Source of the DNA: Nocardia jejuensis NBRC 103114
GTDB taxonomy: Bacteria; Actinomycetota; Actinomycetes; Mycobacteriales; Mycobacteriaceae
NCBI RefSeq assembly: GCF_001613145.1
Contig: NZ_BDBU01000055.1
Coordinates: forward strand, 1-64,000
Direction of reading: 5' to 3'
Length of the DNA: 64,000 nucleotides
How positions within the stretch are numbered: the stretch's first letter is position 1; each line of letters begins with the position of its first letter. Below the pieces are notes generated by a model. It saw nothing but the letters and a program-made list of their open reading frames with translations, ran no database searches and was not told where the DNA came from. Of the stretch, positions 34,967 through 42,867 are shown piece by piece. The position numbers and the translations under genes are program-made.

Positions 34967-36193
34967 TTACTCCGCGTGCAGCGTAACCGGAAGGCGGGCA
35001 TGCCCATTGGAGATGAAGCTGACGACCTTCTCCAGACCGGCCGGATCCTCGGCCAGGCGCAGGTCCGGGAAGCGGGCGAACAGCGCGGGCAGTGCGATGG
35101 TGGCCTCGAGCCGGGCCAGCGGAGCACCGACGCAGTGGTGCACGCCGTAGCCGAACGCCAGGTGCTTGTCCTTGCTCGCCCGGTGCGGATCGAACTCGTC
35201 GGCATCCGCGCCGTGCACGTTCGGGTCGCGGTTGGCGCCCGCGTAGGAGGCCAGGATGGCATCGCCCTTGGGGATGCGCACATCGCCGATCTCGATGTCC
35301 TCCACCGCGTATCGCAGCGGCAGGTGCGCCACCGGAGCCTCGTACCGCAGCGTCTCCTCGACCACGTCGGCCCAGCTGATCTTGTCCGCGAGCACGTCCG
35401 CGAGCAGTTCCGGCCGGTTCAGCAGCGCGAAGACGGCCTGGTCCAGCAGGTTGACGGTGGTCTCGTGACCCGCGTTGATGACCAGCATCAGGGTGTCGAC
35501 GAGTTCCTTCTCGAGCAGCTGCGAATCGTCGTCCTCGTCGCGGGTGGCGATCAGCACGCTGATGATGTCGTCTCCGGGCGTCTCGCGCTTCATCGCCACG
35601 ATTTCGCTGACGAGACCGTACATTTCGAGGTAGTTGGCCATGCCCTCCTCGGGTCCGATCGAACCGTCGAAGAAGGTGTCGACGCACTTGCGCAGCGCCG
35701 GATTGCGATCGTCCGGCACACCCATCAGTTCGCTGATGACCTGAATCGGCACCGGGTAGCAGTACAGCTCGCGCAGATCGACGATCTCGCCGCGCGGCAC
35801 CGTCTCGAGCTTGTCGAGCAGGGCCGCGGTGATCGCCTCGATGCGGGGCTGCAGGGCGGTGGTGCGGCGATGGGTGAACGCCGGGGCGACCAGCTTGCGC
35901 AGGCGCTTGTGATCCGCGCCGTACGCGGTGAACATGTTGTCCACGGCCACCCAGGGCAGCAGCGGCCATTCCGCGGTGATCTCACCGTTGAGGTACGCGC
36001 TCCAGTGCAGGCTCGCGGCCTTGGAGACGCGGGGGTCGGTCAGCAGACCCTGGAGCACGACGGCATCGGTCACCGACCACGCCGGCACGCCGTGCAATTC
36101 CACCAGGGTCACGGGGCCGCTCTCGCGGATCCGTGCGGACTCGCCCTGGATATCGGTCCCCGTGGGGTCCAGGACGATCGGTTGTTGTTCCAT
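34967..36193 (-). CDS. Cytochrome P450 (CYP154-like)
   Basis: 408 residues. Complete P450 motif set: I-helix oxygen-binding A241-GHETT, K-helix E280-TLR283, and heme-binding FGYGVHHCVGAPLARLE with the thiolate ligand Cys354. The composition resembles soluble actinobacterial class I P450s. The gene follows the second P450 by 10 bp on the same strand; in Streptomyces such adjacent CYP157-CYP154 pairs occur at the end of conservon operons. Redox partners are not encoded nearby. Substrate unknown. Confidence 0.92.
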   Translation of the reverse strand: MEQQPIVLDPTGTDIQGESARIRESGPVTLVELHGVPAWSVTDAVVLQGLLTDPRVSKAASLHWSAYLNGEITAEWPLLPWVAVDNMFTAYGADHKRLRKLVAPAFTHRRTTALQPRIEAITAALLDKLETVPRGEIVDLRELYCYPVPIQVISELMGVPDDRNPALRKCVDTFFDGSIGPEEGMANYLEMYGLVSEIVAMKRETPGDDIISVLIATRDEDDDSQLLEKELVDTLMLVINAGHETTVNLLDQAVFALLNRPELLADVLADKISWADVVEETLRYEAPVAHLPLRYAVEDIEIGDVRIPKGDAILASYAGANRDPNVHGADADEFDPHRASKDKHLAFGYGVHHCVGAPLARLEATIALPALFARFPDLRLAEDPAGLEKVVSFISNGHARLPVTLHAE

Positions 36194-36203
36194 CGCGTTC
36201 TCC

Positions 36204-37451
36204 TTAAATCACCGGCAGCGGTGGGGACTTGGGGAAGACGACCGGCAGCGTCGCCATGGCCCGGTGGAACGGTCCTGGCCGCCAGGCCACTTCGTCCGCA
36301 CGCAGGGTCATCCGCATGTCGGGGAGCGCGTCGAGCAACTGATCGATGGCGTCCTGCGCGACCAGGTAGGCGACCGAATTCGCCGGGCACGCATGGGGTC
36401 CGGCACTCCAGGCCAGGTGCGACCGGTTGCCGGTGTGATCGCCGAACCGGATCGCCGGATCGTTGTTGCAGGCACTGAGACTGATCAGGACCGGCTGGTT
36501 CGCCGGCAACCAGGTATTGCCGATCAAGGTCGGCTGCTGCGGGTAACTCATGCAGAAGTTCGCCATCGGCGGGTCGTTGAAGAGCACCTCGTCCAGGGCG
36601 TCGCGCGTGGAGAGACTGCCGCCGAGCACGTCGCCGCCGAAGCGGTCGTCCGTCAGCATCAGCAGCAGGGTGTTGGTGATCAGGTTCTGCATCGGTTCGA
36701 GGCCCGCGCCGTAGAAGCTGATCAGGTTGAACAGCATCTCGGTGTCGTCGAGCGCGGAGGAGTGGTGCGCGAGCCGGGAGGTGACGTCGTCGCCGGGTTC
36801 GGCGCGGCGCAACTGCACCAGCTCCATCAGCGCCTCGCTCAGGGTCTGCATGCCCCAGGCCGCGTTCACGGTGTCGAACAGTGCGGCCATCCCGGTCGCG
36901 ACCCGCTGCCCCAATTCGGCCGAGCAGCCGACCATTTGGTTGAGCACCTCGAAGACCAGCGGAAAGGCGTACTGCGACACCAGATCCACCGATCCGGCCT
37001 CGCAGAAGGTGTTGATCAGCGGGGTGGCGATCTTGCCGACCGTGCTGTGCAACGCGTGCAGGTCGATTCCATCGATGCTGGCCACGTACGCCTGCCGGTA
37101 GCGCGCGTGTGTGACCCCGCTGTTGCGCAGCGCATTCGGGTACCACTGCATCATCGGCTTGATCGGCGAATCGTCCGGGATATTGCCCTCCCAGCCGCGC
37201 GGATCGGCGGGGAAGTGCTCGGGATCGTGCAGGATCCGCAGCGCGGTCCGGTAGTCGATCACCAGGGTGGCGGGCACCCCCGGTGCGAGCTCGATCGGCA
37301 CCAGTCCACCGTATTCGCGGCGCATCTGACGGTAGGTGCCGTGCGGATCGGCCGCGAACTCCGGTGTGTGCAGCCCGATTCGGGGCCCGACGGCATCGGC
37401 GGGTGAGCCGTGCGCGACCGGGCAGGTTCCGGCTCCGGCGGGGTGGGACAT
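36204..37451 (-). CDS. Atypical cytochrome P450 lacking the ExxR motif (CYP157-like)
   Basis: 415 residues from ATG 37451. The heme loop LAWSAGPHACPANSVAYLVA supplies Cys355 and follows the GPHxCPA form of the CYP157 group. Where the K-helix ExxR should stand the sequence reads E288-VLF291, so the arginine is absent, and the I-helix has FYGAGLEPMQN instead of the AGxET acid-threonine pair. Both deviations are known in CYP157 enzymes. It may have a structural or unusual catalytic role, possibly with the downstream P450. The reading frame extends upstream to 37718, but that part has no P450 features. Confidence 0.87.
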   Translation of the reverse strand: MSHPAGAGTCPVAHGSPADAVGPRIGLHTPEFAADPHGTYRQMRREYGGLVPIELAPGVPATLVIDYRTALRILHDPEHFPADPRGWEGNIPDDSPIKPMMQWYPNALRNSGVTHARYRQAYVASIDGIDLHALHSTVGKIATPLINTFCEAGSVDLVSQYAFPLVFEVLNQMVGCSAELGQRVATGMAALFDTVNAAWGMQTLSEALMELVQLRRAEPGDDVTSRLAHHSSALDDTEMLFNLISFYGAGLEPMQNLITNTLLLMLTDDRFGGDVLGGSLSTRDALDEVLFNDPPMANFCMSYPQQPTLIGNTWLPANQPVLISLSACNNDPAIRFGDHTGNRSHLAWSAGPHACPANSVAYLVAQDAIDQLLDALPDMRMTLRADEVAWRPGPFHRAMATLPVVFPKSPPLPVI

Positions 37452-37852
37452 GGCCGGGTGCTGTTGGGGCGCCGACGAGTATGACGAGGTCAAAGACTTG
37501 ACTCCAGACGATGGGGAACACGGGACCGGTACGGAGCGGATCGCGCTGCGGTACCGAGTGCATGGGTCGAGGATCGGAACTCCATCGAGGCAACCGGAAG
37601 ACACACCAGCGTTCACCTCGTAGTCCCTGCGGGACAAGTGATTCCGACGATCACCGTCCGATGGAGCAATCCTTCCCTGCCGCCCCCCACGGCGACGACA
37701 CGCCCACAGTAGCAGCATCCCCGCTAATCCTCATCGGATCCCGGGGCAGTCCCACTGGGTGGCAAAGCTGCTGGGGGGCTGCGTATTACGGCTTTCACCT
37801 GCGAATTTCGGTGTTGTCGAACGTGTCTCGAGCAGTTGCTTTCCCCGGGGTT
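37452..37852. other. 401-bp non-coding stretch upstream of the P450 pair
   Basis: No convincing gene. Frames running through it have uneven composition and no ribosome sites. It probably carries the promoter and a leader of the P450 pair. No palindrome comparable to the TetR operator at 38439 was seen. Confidence 0.4.
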
Positions 37853-38428
37853 CTACAGCCCAAGCGCTGCGGCGATGAACGCCCAGAGCTGGTCGGTCGT
37901 GGTCTCGATGGACGGGCGGGGATCGCGGCCGAGCTGACGGGCGATGCCGTGCCGCAGCGCCCCGATGATGCACGCGCCGGCCAGATCCGCGTCGACCGCC
38001 GCGGAGATCTCGCCCCGGCTCTGGCCGCGCCGGATGTTCTCGGCCGCGGAATCGATGATGCGCCCGATCGCGCCCGCCTCGAGCTCGGCGACCTCGGGCT
38101 CCATGCTGATCCGGTCGAGCAGCAGTTCCGCCAGCGGATCCGCGAAGTGATAGGCGACGTAATTGTGGGTGCGGGCGCGTTCGCGCACACCCCAGGAGCC
38201 CTCGGCCGGGATGGTGTCGTCGGCGATGGCCGCGACCAGTCCGGCCTGGTATCCCTCGTAAATCGCCACCAGCAGACCGGCTTTGGAGCCGAAGTGGTGA
38301 TACAGCGCCCCCGTGCTGAGCCCCGACCTGCGCTTGAGTGCGTTGAGGTCCACGACACCGTTGCTGTGCAGCAGCTCCGCGCGTGCCGCTTCGAGAAGCT
38401 GTTGACGTCCGATGGGTGCGCGTGCCAC
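37853..38428 (-). CDS. TetR-family regulator of the P450/PhyH locus
   Basis: 191 residues from GTG 38428. The N-terminal DNA-binding domain has GRQQLLEAARAELL...VDLNALKRRSGLSTGALYHHFGSKAGLLVAIY, the standard TetR helix-turn-helix. The effector domain (about 70-185) is variable. An 18-bp palindrome lies in the 43 bp between it and the divergent dioxygenase gene. It probably represses both itself and the dioxygenase, and perhaps the P450 genes downstream on its own strand. Confidence 0.9.
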   Translation of the reverse strand: MARAPIGRQQLLEAARAELLHSNGVVDLNALKRRSGLSTGALYHHFGSKAGLLVAIYEGYQAGLVAAIADDTIPAEGSWGVRERARTHNYVAYHFADPLAELLLDRISMEPEVAELEAGAIGRIIDSAAENIRRGQSRGEISAAVDADLAGACIIGALRHGIARQLGRDPRPSIETTTDQLWAFIAAALGL

Positions 38429-38438
38429 AGTCGGAACA

Positions 38439-38456
38439 ATAACAGAATTCAGTTAT
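38439..38456. promoter_or_regulatory. TetR operator candidate
   Basis: ATAAC-A-GAATTC-A-GTTAT, symmetrical over 18 bp except the two inner A positions, in the 43-bp gap between the divergent tetR and dioxygenase genes. It would cover both promoters. Confidence 0.6.
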
Positions 38457-38471
38457 GTTCGGAGGGTGCCG

Positions 38472-39311
38472 ATGAGTACCGAAGTGTCGTCCGTGACCGA
38501 TCTGGCCGGGGATATCGCCGGGACCTACCGGCGAACCGAGAGCAGCGGGCGCAGCGTCGACCCGGCCGTGGCCGACGCGGATCTCGCGGCCGTGCTGCGG
38601 GACGGGTACGTGATCCTCACCGACCTGCTCACCCCGCGGGAACTGGCGGAGATCCGCGCCGAGGTCGGCCCGCTGCTGGATCATCGGGGCCGCAACGACT
38701 TCGAGGGCCACACCACGCAGCGGATCTACAGCGTGCTGAACAAGACCCGCAGCTGCGATCGGATCGCCGCGCATCCGCGGGTCCTGGCGATCCTGGACCG
38801 GCTGCTGATGCCGAACTACCTGCTGTCCATGCTCCAGGTGATCAACATCCTGCCCGGTGAGACGCCGCAGATGCTGCACACCGACGACGGCTTCTATCCG
38901 ATACCTCGCCCGCGCGCCGCCCTGAGTGCCGCCACCATCTGGGCCATCGACGAGTTCACCACCACCAACGGCGCGACCGAGATCATCCCCGGCAGCCACG
39001 AATGGGGCTCGGAGCTACCCGAGAACGATTCCGCGGCGCGGACTCCGGTGCTGATGCCCGCCGGATCCTGCGTGTTCTTCCTGGGCACCCTCTGGCACGG
39101 CGGCGGTGCGAACACCTCCGAGACTCCGCGACTGGCGCTCACGGCGCAGTACTGCGAACCGTGGTTGCGCACCCAGGAGAACTTCAACCTCTCCACTGCG
39201 CGCGAGGTGGCCCGCGAGGTCGACGAGGACATCCTGCGCATGCTGGGGTTCAGCATCCACCCGCCCTTCGTCGGCCAGGTGGACGGCATGCACCCCAAAC
39301 GGCTGCTCTGA
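38472..39311 (+). CDS. Phytanoyl-CoA dioxygenase (PhyH)-family oxygenase
   Basis: 279 residues from ATG 38472, preceded by GGAGGG. It is a non-heme Fe(II)/2-oxoglutarate dioxygenase of the PhyH family: DGYVILTDLLTPRELAEIR at the start, metal ligands H136-T-D138 (MLHTDDGFYP) and H209 (GTLWHGGGANTS), and R220 likely binding 2-oxoglutarate. The substrate is unknown; family members hydroxylate lipids, amino acids and natural products. It ends exactly next to the convergent cyclase-family gene. Confidence 0.9.
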   Translation: MSTEVSSVTDLAGDIAGTYRRTESSGRSVDPAVADADLAAVLRDGYVILTDLLTPRELAEIRAEVGPLLDHRGRNDFEGHTTQRIYSVLNKTRSCDRIAAHPRVLAILDRLLMPNYLLSMLQVINILPGETPQMLHTDDGFYPIPRPRAALSAATIWAIDEFTTTNGATEIIPGSHEWGSELPENDSAARTPVLMPAGSCVFFLGTLWHGGGANTSETPRLALTAQYCEPWLRTQENFNLSTAREVAREVDEDILRMLGFSIHPPFVGQVDGMHPKRLL

Positions 39312-40238
39312 TCAGAAGATGGCGACCGGCGCGACCGGGGTTCCGGTGGCGCCCACGAACGGTTCCGGCGTCGCGCTGAGCAGGAATTCGTAGCGCTGCT
39401 CCTGCGCGCACACCCGCGCGAGGTCCTCCAGATTCCAGTTCTGGCCCTGAATCATGCCCATTTCCACCAGGTGCAGGGCGTGCACCGCGAGCCAGCCGTC
39501 CTGGATCTCCGCGGGGAAGGTCTCGAAGGTGAGCGTGTCGTTGGCGACCGCGGCCACATCGCGGGCGTGGAACCACTCCGGGCAGCGGACCGAAAGACCC
39601 GGCGAGGGAACGGCATAGCCGGTCTTGTCACCCGCCAGGTACAGCTGCATCTGGCCGGTGCGCACCAGCACGATATCGCCGGCGCGCACCCGCACGCCGC
39701 CCAGTTCCGCGGCGGCATCGAGGTCTTCGGGCGTGACCGCGTGGCCGGTGTCCAAGCGTTCGACGCCGTGCACCCGGGCCACGTCGAGCAGTACACCCCG
39801 CGAGATCACGTGCCGGGCCTTGTCGATTCCGCTGAATGCCGAACCCTTGTGTGCGGTGATGGTGTCGGCCGAGCGGCCGTTGTAGATCGTCCCGGAGTGC
39901 GAGACATGGGTCAGCGCGTCCCAGTGCGTGGCGGCCTGCAGACCCATCGTCACCGTGTCATCGCTGGTGGCGATCAGTCCGGGGCCGAACATCTCCCAGT
40001 TCACCGCGACCATGGTGTGCAGCGGATTGACCCGGCCCGGGATCATCCCGGTCTGAATTCCGTTCTGCTGCAGCGGTACCGACAGTGCGACCCGCCTACC
40101 GCTGCGCACGGTGGCCGCGGCGGCGCGCACCACCTCGTCGGTGATCAGATTGAGTGTGCCGATCTCGTCGTCCGCACCCCAGCGACCCCAATTGTTCACG
40201 CGCTTCGCGATATCCAGGAACTCGGTCGGCATCGCCAT
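39312..40238 (-). CDS. Cyclase-family (kynurenine formamidase-like) metal hydrolase
   Basis: 308 residues from ATG 40238, with AAGGAG 7 nt upstream. WGADDEIGTLNLIT opens the PF04199 fold; the metal site is H105-W-D107...H111, H114 (THWDALTHVSH), and a late HALHLVEMGMIQGQNWNLEDLA is typical. Family members hydrolyse amides or lactones (kynurenine formamidase, isatin hydrolase) or take part in polyketide cyclisation. Its close packing with the PhyH gene hints at shared metabolism, but this is not certain. Confidence 0.87.
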   Translation of the reverse strand: MAMPTEFLDIAKRVNNWGRWGADDEIGTLNLITDEVVRAAAATVRSGRRVALSVPLQQNGIQTGMIPGRVNPLHTMVAVNWEMFGPGLIATSDDTVTMGLQAATHWDALTHVSHSGTIYNGRSADTITAHKGSAFSGIDKARHVISRGVLLDVARVHGVERLDTGHAVTPEDLDAAAELGGVRVRAGDIVLVRTGQMQLYLAGDKTGYAVPSPGLSVRCPEWFHARDVAAVANDTLTFETFPAEIQDGWLAVHALHLVEMGMIQGQNWNLEDLARVCAQEQRYEFLLSATPEPFVGATGTPVAPVAIF

Positions 40239-40276
40239 CGGCGCACTCCTTCGTCGAGATCGAAACTCTCTGCAAC

Positions 40277-41047
40277 CTACTCCGAGTCGCAGCACGAGCA
40301 GTCGGTGACGGCCACGGCGGTGAGAGTGGGTGCGGGGCAGCAGGTATCGCCGCGCCAGGCGTTGACGCCCTCCCGGACGGCGATGACGGCGATGACGAGT
40401 GCGGCCACCGGGTCGGCCCAGGACCAGCCCAGCAAACTTTCGAGCAGCAGTCCGACCAGCAGCACGGCCGACAGATAGGTGCACAGCAGGGTCTGCGCGG
40501 AATCGGCGACGGCGGAAGCGGATCCGAGCTCGCGACCGGTGCGGCGCTGCGCCCAGGACAGCACCGGCATGATCGCGAGACTGGCCGCGGCCAGCGCGAT
40601 GCCGATGGTCGAGTGCCGCGCTTCGCCCACCCCGAGCAGGGCGCGCGCGGAGTCCGCGCTCACGTAGAGCGCGAGTGCGAAGAAGGAGTACGCGATGAGG
40701 CGCAGTGCGATTCGCTCCCGGGACCGCGGATCGCGGGCGGAGAACTGCCAGGCGAGCACCGCGGCCGAGGACACCTCGATCACCGAGTCCAGCCCGAATC
40801 CGATCAGCGCGGTGGAGGACACCCGCACGCCCTCGGACAGGGCGACGATCGCCTCGATGACGTTGTAGGTGATGGTGGCCGCGACGAAAAGCCGAATGCG
40901 CCGGGTCAGGATCGCGCGCCGCCGCGTGGACGGCCCGGTCCGGGGCTGCGCCGACAGGGGCTGTGCGGAGACGGGCTGTGCGGAGACGGACGATGCGGAG
41001 ACGGGTTGTGGCGAGAACGGACCCGGCATGCCGAGCGGCGCGGACAT
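40277..41047 (-). CDS. Cation-efflux (CDF) family transporter with Cys-rich tail
   Basis: 256 residues from ATG 41047, which overlaps the CmtR stop by one base (TGATG). An N-terminal tail of SAQPV-type pentapeptides precedes about six membrane helices (RIRLFVAATITYNVIEAIVAL..., GFGLDSVIEVSSAAVLAWQF, ...SADSARALLG..., VADSAQTLLCTYLSAVLLVGLL, ADPVAALVIAVIAVREG). The GFGLDSVIE and ADSAQT segments hold metal-site Asp/Ser residues of the CDF family. The C-terminus has CCPAP and CSCCDSE, a likely soft-metal binding tail. Operon context predicts Cd/Pb/Zn efflux. Confidence 0.88.
   Translation of the reverse strand: MSAPLGMPGPFSPQPVSASSVSAQPVSAQPLSAQPRTGPSTRRRAILTRRIRLFVAATITYNVIEAIVALSEGVRVSSTALIGFGLDSVIEVSSAAVLAWQFSARDPRSRERIALRLIAYSFFALALYVSADSARALLGVGEARHSTIGIALAAASLAIMPVLSWAQRRTGRELGSASAVADSAQTLLCTYLSAVLLVGLLLESLLGWSWADPVAALVIAVIAVREGVNAWRGDTCCPAPTLTAVAVTDCSCCDSE
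40944..41018 (-). repeat. Five 15-bp tandem units encoding SAQPV pentapeptides
   Basis: Five 15-bp units, consensus GGCTGTGCGGAGACG on the plus strand, encode PQPVS/ASSVS/AQPVS/AQPLS/AQPR at the N-terminus of the CDF transporter. Units 2 and 3 are identical, so the array is young and may vary between strains. Confidence 0.9.
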
Positions 41048-41379
41048 CAGCAGCACTCTCCGCCCGATTCGGATGCCGGGCAGCAGGCCGGATCCACCGC
41101 CAGCACCAGCCCGATCAGATCGTCCAGCGCGTGCCCGATGCGGGAATCGGCGAGCTCGTACCGGCTTCGCCGACCCTCGGGCACGGCCACCACCAGCCCG
41201 CATCCGCGCAGGCACGCAAGGTGATTGGAGAGAATCTGCCGCGAGACCCCGATGGTCTCGGCCAGCTCGGACGGATAGCTCGGCCCGGTGCGCAGCCGCA
41301 GCAGAATTCGGGTGCGGGTCGCGTCGGACAGGGCATAGCCGAACCGGGTGAGCGCATCGGTATGCGCGAGCGTGTCCAC
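41047..41379 (-). CDS. cmtR: CmtR-like ArsR-family metal sensor
   Basis: 110 residues from GTG 41379. Winged helix: ALSDATRTRILLRL, YPSELAETIGVSRQILSNHLACLRGCGLVVAVPEGRRSRYELADSRIGHALDDL. The paired cysteines in CLRGCGLV correspond to the Cd/Pb-binding Cys57/Cys61 of mycobacterial CmtR, and a Cys-rich tail (ACCPASESGGECC) can supply the third ligand. It is expected to repress its own operon, with the downstream CDF transporter, until Cd(II) or Pb(II) binds. The usual mycobacterial partner is a P-type ATPase; here it is a CDF protein. Confidence 0.9.
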   Translation of the reverse strand: MDTLAHTDALTRFGYALSDATRTRILLRLRTGPSYPSELAETIGVSRQILSNHLACLRGCGLVVAVPEGRRSRYELADSRIGHALDDLIGLVLAVDPACCPASESGGECC

Positions 41380-41390
41380 CCGAAGGATAT

Positions 41391-41406
41391 TACAGAAAAT
41401 TCTGTA
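41391..41406. promoter_or_regulatory. Candidate CmtR operator
   Basis: TACAGAA-AA-TTCTGTA, perfect 7-bp arms, 12 bp upstream of the cmtR start codon. An imperfect second copy of the half-site (TTCAGAAAATCATGTA) follows at 41407. Confidence 0.55.
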
Positions 41407-41469
41407 TTCAGAAAATCATGTACTCACGGGAAAGGCCGGACCCTGCCTGAACTGGTCCGGAAACGAGAA

Positions 41470-41498
41470 GAGCCCCGCTCCCAGAGGGAGCGAGGCTC
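41470..41498 (-). terminator. Intrinsic terminator of cspA
   Basis: On the minus strand GAGCCTCGCTCCC / GGGAGCGGGGCTC, a 13-bp stem (one wobble pair) with loop TCT, followed by TTCTCGTTT. It lies 19 bp after the cspA stop. Confidence 0.8.
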
Positions 41499-41516
41499 TC
41501 AACGAGCTATCGGAAA

Positions 41517-41720
41517 TCAGATAGCGCGGACATCCTGGGCCTGCGGCCCCTTCTGTCCCTGGCCGATCTCGAACTCCACGCGCTGTCCTTCTTCAAGGGA
41601 CTTGAATCCCGAGCCGGACACGGCGGAGTAATGGACGAAGACGTCAGGGCCGCCACCGTCTTGCGCGATGAAGCCGAAGCCTTTTTCGCTGTTGAACCAC
41701 TTCACACTGCCTTGAGCCAT
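41517..41720 (-). CDS. cspA: Cold-shock protein
   Basis: 67 residues, the standard single cold-shock domain. RNP1-type KGFGFIAQ and RNP2-type VFVHYSAV are intact; it binds single-stranded RNA and DNA and acts as an RNA chaperone. GAAGAAGTAAAG precedes the ATG. Its gene has about 250 bp of upstream non-coding sequence, consistent with the long leader typical of csp genes, and a strong terminator. Confidence 0.97.
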   Translation of the reverse strand: MAQGSVKWFNSEKGFGFIAQDGGGPDVFVHYSAVSGSGFKSLEEGQRVEFEIGQGQKGPQAQDVRAI

Positions 41721-41972
41721 TGCTTTACTTCTTCTTTTCTGTAGGTGAGCCGAAGCTCGTCACGTCCGACAAGCCCGATCTCAAGACCTAACAATGCCAT
41801 GGACTGACGGATTTGCCACTAGGGACACGGCAAATTGTGAGCCACCTGACCCTCACGGCGAGTCGTGACGCGGGTTTCGCGGGCGGGGAGATCCGGGCTC
41901 GAGATCGCCGGGACGGCACGCGTGCGAGCGCCGCAGACCCCTCGGGACCTGCGGCGATTCGATTTCTCCGGC
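41721..41972 (-). promoter_or_regulatory. cspA upstream/leader region
   Basis: 252 bp without a gene between cspA and the next upstream gene. The 60 bp nearest cspA are pyrimidine-rich on the plus strand (TTACTTCTTCTTTTCTG), unlike the GC-rich surroundings, as expected for a structured cold-shock leader. No defined riboregulator could be identified by eye. Confidence 0.4.
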
Positions 41973-42764
41973 TCACGCGGCGGAGACGTTGACCGGAAGG
42001 GAGATGACCAGTTCCTGTTCGTTCTCCGGCAAATAATTAACCGCGACGACACGTCCGATTTGCACCAGGCCGACACTCGCGGGAGGCAGGAACTTCTCCG
42101 TGCGGGCCACGAACGCGGTCCCGTCGGGTCGCGTCACCACCAGTTCCAGATCGAGGCGCGGGTGGCCGTCGCGGATCTCGCCGGGCACCGACAGCGAGCG
42201 CACCACCGCCTGAGCGGACGTGCCGCGTCGAGCGATGTCCAGCTTGGCGGGGGTGGTGATGCCCTTGCGGATCATGGCCGCGTTCATGGCGTCCTGGGCC
42301 GCGGACGAATCGCCGGACAGGTCTACCTGCACGCGGTCGGTGCGGCCGGGCAGATAGCGGACCGGCAGCACCACACCGGGGCGCAGCAGGGCCATCTCGG
42401 TCAGCGGCACGATCATCGTGGCCAGGGACCGGAAGGTCTTGCCGTCCACGCCCTCGACGCTGAACTCGATGCGCAGTTGCGGCTGGTCGTTGAGCGTCAA
42501 GCCGGTCTGACCGACGGCGACCACGGTGCCCAGGCCCATCGGAGCGTCACGGAATTCGGAACTGTTGTGGCCGGTGAGGGCGGGCAGGATGCCGTCGGCG
42601 GTGAAGGCGAAGGCAAGGGGGACGACGGTGCAGGCGATGATCGGCAGGGCCATCTGCCAGCCGACCCAGCCGAACACGTCGTCGGAGGTCAGGCCGTGCC
42701 AGAGGTAGTAGGCCACGGACAGGCCGAGGAAGACGAGGGCGGCGATCCGGATCTGGTTCTTCAT
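41973..42764 (-). CDS. Membrane protein with two helices and a beta-rich domain, function unknown
   Basis: 263 residues from ATG 42764. Two membrane helices lie at about 5-25 and 35-58 (IAALVFLGLSVAYYLWHG; MALPIIACTVVPLAFAFTADGIL). The remaining 200 residues are soluble and contain two related halves: GTVVAVGQTGLTLNDQPQLRIEFSVEGVDG...VRYLPG and AQAVVRSLSVPGEIRDGHPRLDLELVVTRPDG...VNYLPEN. This internal repeat resembles DUF3592-like domains. No function can be assigned. It is separated from the lipoprotein gene by a terminator. Confidence 0.7.
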   Translation of the reverse strand: MKNQIRIAALVFLGLSVAYYLWHGLTSDDVFGWVGWQMALPIIACTVVPLAFAFTADGILPALTGHNSSEFRDAPMGLGTVVAVGQTGLTLNDQPQLRIEFSVEGVDGKTFRSLATMIVPLTEMALLRPGVVLPVRYLPGRTDRVQVDLSGDSSAAQDAMNAAMIRKGITTPAKLDIARRGTSAQAVVRSLSVPGEIRDGHPRLDLELVVTRPDGTAFVARTEKFLPPASVGLVQIGRVVAVNYLPENEQELVISLPVNVSAA

Positions 42765-42828
42765 GGTGATCTCTCGGTCGGAGGTGGGGCTGTGGGAGGG
42801 GAGTGGGTCGATCCGGTGCTGTGCTCCG

Positions 42829-42861
42829 TTCCCGCTCATGCCGTCGCGGCATGAGCGGGAA
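42829..42861 (-). terminator. Terminator of the LpqH-like lipoprotein gene
   Basis: TTCCCGCTCATGCCG / CGGCATGAGCGGGAA, a perfect 15-bp stem with loop TCG, 6 bp past the lipoprotein stop. There is no U-tract, but the stem is very stable. Confidence 0.78.
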
Positions 42862-42867
42862 GGAGGA

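Noticed and set aside
33893..36478. 861-codon open frame on the plus strand
   Set aside because: Antisense to the Hsp70 and P450 genes, which have clear motifs; composition is His/Gln/Arg-rich as in shadow frames.
37452..37718. N-terminal extension of the second P450
   Set aside because: The extra 89 codons are Arg/Ser/Cys-rich with no P450 character; MSHPAGAG at 37451 is a normal P450 start.
34907..38471. A complete conservon around the P450 pair
   Set aside because: No sensor kinase, roadblock, DUF742 or GTPase genes are present on either side.
40944..41018. Regular short repeats resembling a CRISPR-like array
   Set aside because: Units are contiguous 15-mers without spacers and encode pentapeptides within a transporter; no cas genes nearby.
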